A stretch of 64,000 bases of DNA from an uncultured Bacteroidia bacterium. Lineage in GTDB: Bacteria > Bacteroidota > Bacteroidia > Bacteroidales > ML635J-15. This document shows, piece after piece, positions 62,338-64,000 of the stretch (positions within the stretch are counted from its first letter, which is position 1; each line of letters starts with the position of its first letter). The notes under the pieces were generated by a model. The model did not search any database. It was not told the origin of the DNA and worked only from the letters and a program-made list of their open reading frames with translations. Both the position numbers and the translations under genes were made by a program. Location of the stretch: NCBI GenBank assembly GCA_902791865.1, contig CADAXK010000017.1, forward strand, positions 1 to 64,000, read 5' to 3'.

Positions 62338-63369
62338 TTATTCCTCCTCCTTGTAATACACCTTGTAAAACTTTCCCTTTTCGTCCTCGCCCTGCTCAAT
62401 GAGGTTGCGGTTGCCATGAACATAAATGTGGAAATTCTTGTCCAGCTTGATAACGCTCTTGAAGGCACGGCTCTGCTTCTTAACTGCCGAATCGGAAATG
62501 TCGAAGCTTTCGGGAATCTCAAAGTCGTTTTCGCGAGAGAAGGTGTCCTTGAAAGTCTGGAATTGCTGGATGACTTCGGGTTGCTGGATAACCGAATCCT
62601 CGAAGTTCTGCATCTCGAAGTTTTCGTTTTCCTTGAAAAACTTCACCGAGCGGTTGAGCAAATCGGCCTGGTCGGCTTTCGACATCTCAAACTGCTGAGG
62701 CATTTCCTTGGTGACAAAGTTCTTGTACATCGACATTACATTCTGGGTGTTGTAGTACTTGTCCTGACGCTGTCTGATGTGCAGAAAATCATCCGTCCAA
62801 TAATGCGCTTCTGTATGGTTTGTATTGTCGATGACCTTTACCACGAAACCGTTCTCACGCTCGTGATTGAACACTATGCAACCCTTATCCATCTTACGCG
62901 GATTTATGCCTCGGTCACACTCGACGCAGAAGTTTTCGCCGTCGCGCTTGACCTTGAGGAAAGTGTCCTTGTTTTCGGACTTGAACAAACCCACAGCATC
63001 AACAATCTCTCCCTCGACCTCGCAGTCGCGGAAGAGCACCACATAAAATTCGCCCGACTTGATGTTGGGATGCGAACTTTTTTCGTACAGATGCTTGGTA
63101 AGGTTTACCGACTGCTCGAAAAGCAGAGAACTGTCATCGAAAATCTTGGCTACATAGTCGCAAACCTCGTTGTACGACAATTCGCTGTCGTGGTAGAAAT
63201 TGTACAATTCGTCCGATTTGAACGACAAAAGGAAGTAGTCTCTCAGGATTTCCTTCATCTCGTCATCAACTTTCATCACCGATTTCGACAGGCTGTAGCC
63301 CTCGTCCTCGGCTTTGCTACCCACCATGTGGATCGCAAAGGCTTCTATATTAGTGTTTTCAGTTATCAT
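62338..63369 (-). CDS. nucleoid-associated protein NdpA family
   Basis: The 343-residue protein matches the 37-kDa nucleoid-associated family (YejK/NdpA): an N-terminal ITENTNIEAFAIHMVGSK start, a central VVLFRDCEVEGEIVDAVGLFKSENKDTFLKV strand set, and a C-terminal FHIYVHGNRNLIEQGEDEKGKFYKVYY. Members bind DNA or associate with the nucleoid; their role is poorly known. A -7 element TAATTTTG lies on the minus strand at 63401-63408. Confidence 0.85.
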   Translation of the reverse strand: MITENTNIEAFAIHMVGSKAEDEGYSLSKSVMKVDDEMKEILRDYFLLSFKSDELYNFYHDSELSYNEVCDYVAKIFDDSSLLFEQSVNLTKHLYEKSSHPNIKSGEFYVVLFRDCEVEGEIVDAVGLFKSENKDTFLKVKRDGENFCVECDRGINPRKMDKGCIVFNHERENGFVVKVIDNTNHTEAHYWTDDFLHIRQRQDKYYNTQNVMSMYKNFVTKEMPQQFEMSKADQADLLNRSVKFFKENENFEMQNFEDSVIQQPEVIQQFQTFKDTFSRENDFEIPESFDISDSAVKKQSRAFKSVIKLDKNFHIYVHGNRNLIEQGEDEKGKFYKVYYKEEE

Positions 63370-63400
63370 CTTGTTTTTTAATTTTCGGTTGTGAAGATAG

Positions 63401-63408
63401 CAAAATTA
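63401..63408 (-). promoter_or_regulatory. -7 promoter element for the NdpA-like gene
   Basis: The minus strand reads TAATTTTG, 31 bases before the ATG at 63369. Confidence 0.5.
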
Positions 63409-63435
63409 TCTCAAATCTTTAAGCACTCGTAATAA

Positions 63436-63530
63436 GCTTATTTGAAATTTTTGAAATAATTTTATTTGAAACAAATAGATTTGAAATAATTCTATTTGAA
63501 ATAGTTTTATTTGAAATAAGTTTATTTCAT
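63436..63530. repeat. AT-rich tandem repeat of ATTTGAAATAATTTT
   Basis: Six or so imperfect units of 15-16 bases, based on TATTTGAAATAATTT, lie between the divergent NdpA-like and radical SAM genes. Adjacent units are partly self-complementary through AAATAA/TTATTT. The stretch is close to both promoters and could act in their control. Confidence 0.75.
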
Positions 63531-63573
63531 CGACACCATGTAAAAACTCTTTCTCCTATTCCCCGTTTTTCTC

Positions 63574-63581
63574 TAATTTTG
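63574..63581 (+). promoter_or_regulatory. -7 promoter element for the radical SAM gene
   Basis: TAATTTTG matches TAnnTTTG and lies 5 bases before ATG 63587, so the leader would be very short. Confidence 0.5.
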
Positions 63582-63586
63582 CACCG

Positions 63587-64000
63587 ATGCGGTTAGTCAG
63601 GAACATAAGGTATATCTCTCTGGCAAAGATATGGAATCTTTGCCGCTTGCAAGCCTTTTACCGCAAGGCTAAGCACGGCAATTTCAGCACAGAAGCTCCT
63701 CTGCCAAGTTTTGCAAGCTACGAGCCGACCAACATCTGTAACCTCTCATGCGAAATGTGTCCTTCGGGCAAAGGACAGCTGAAACGCCCACGCGGAACCG
63801 CCGACATGGAACTGTACCGAAAATTTATCCTCGAAAACCGCAAAACCCTTACCAACATCATCTTGCACTTTCAGGGCGAACCGCTTATGTGCCAGCAACT
63901 TGACGAGATGATTTCTCTTGCAAGAGAGAACTGCATTCACACAATGTTCTCTACAAACGGACAACTTCTCGCACAAAACATTGACCTCATACGCAATGCC
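63587..64000 (+). CDS. radical SAM protein, 5' part (cut by the window edge)
   Basis: ATG 63587 opens a frame of 138 codons without a stop to the window edge. The motif C51-NLS-C55-EM-C58 is the CxxxCxxC ligand set for the radical SAM 4Fe-4S cluster. HFQGEPLM and FSTNGQLL further on match the GGEP-like and substrate-side motifs of SPASM/twitch-type radical SAM proteins, which often modify peptides or nucleotides. The substrate cannot be told from this part. The start is supported by the -7 element at 63574. Confidence 0.85.
   Translation, partial: MRLVRNIRYISLAKIWNLCRLQAFYRKAKHGNFSTEAPLPSFASYEPTNICNLSCEMCPSGKGQLKRPRGTADMELYRKFILENRKTLTNIILHFQGEPLMCQQLDEMISLARENCIHTMFSTNGQLLAQNIDLIRNA

Overview
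The window looks like a chromosomal segment of a Bacteroidetes bacterium, most likely of the order Bacteroidales. Three things point there. Many starts are preceded by the phylum's -7 promoter element TAnnTTTG. At least four secreted proteins end in type IX secretion system (T9SS) sorting domains. A TonB-dependent receptor carries an N-terminal carboxypeptidase-regulatory-like domain. There is no rRNA, tRNA or CRISPR array that I can see. The right edge cuts a radical SAM gene.

Layout. 0.2-9 kb: a large PKD-repeat T9SS protein, a fold-III PLP arginine decarboxylase, and a lipoprotein overlapping a C13-like cysteine peptidase/beta-helix T9SS protein. 9-15 kb: pdxJ, a glycosyltransferase-gmhA-thioesterase operon, an ATP-grasp enzyme and gltX. 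15-19 kb: a REP-associated tyrosine transposase (RAYT), an ECF sigma factor with a PKD-bearing membrane partner, and an AbiE-type toxin-antitoxin pair. 19-24 kb: a DUF819 membrane protein, an outer-membrane beta-barrel and an MFS transporter. 24-30 kb: a TonB receptor followed by two PKD/T9SS proteins, probably one operon. 30-46 kb: a repeat-rich patch with a lipoprotein and a truncated gene, then parC/parE, hipBA, an NTase, lnt-waaA, two outer-membrane-type proteins, der, a four-helix-bundle protein and two small housekeeping or unknown genes. 46.7-56.3 kb: an AT-rich accessory island with Fic, a frameshifted zinc-finger protein, a two-gene helicase-nuclease module, an AAA ATPase and a RhuM-Doc protein. 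56.5-64 kb: an EF-G, a SHOCT protein, small envelope proteins, a nitrilase, an acyltransferase, an IMPACT protein, a nucleoid-associated protein and the start of a radical SAM gene.

The most notable system is at 48.5-53.7 kb. A long helicase with a probable C-terminal PD-(D/E)XK nuclease overlaps a 609-residue partner of no obvious family. The architecture resembles the DdmDE plasmid-defence module (helicase-nuclease plus Argonaute-like protein). This assignment is an inference from domain order and gene pairing, not from an alignment.

A second theme is small dispersed repeats. I count at least five families. One REP-like palindrome sits in frame inside the RAYT gene itself, another truncates a secreted-protein gene, and others bracket single accessory genes like cassettes. 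One repeat copy supplies the last codons of the candidate defence gene.
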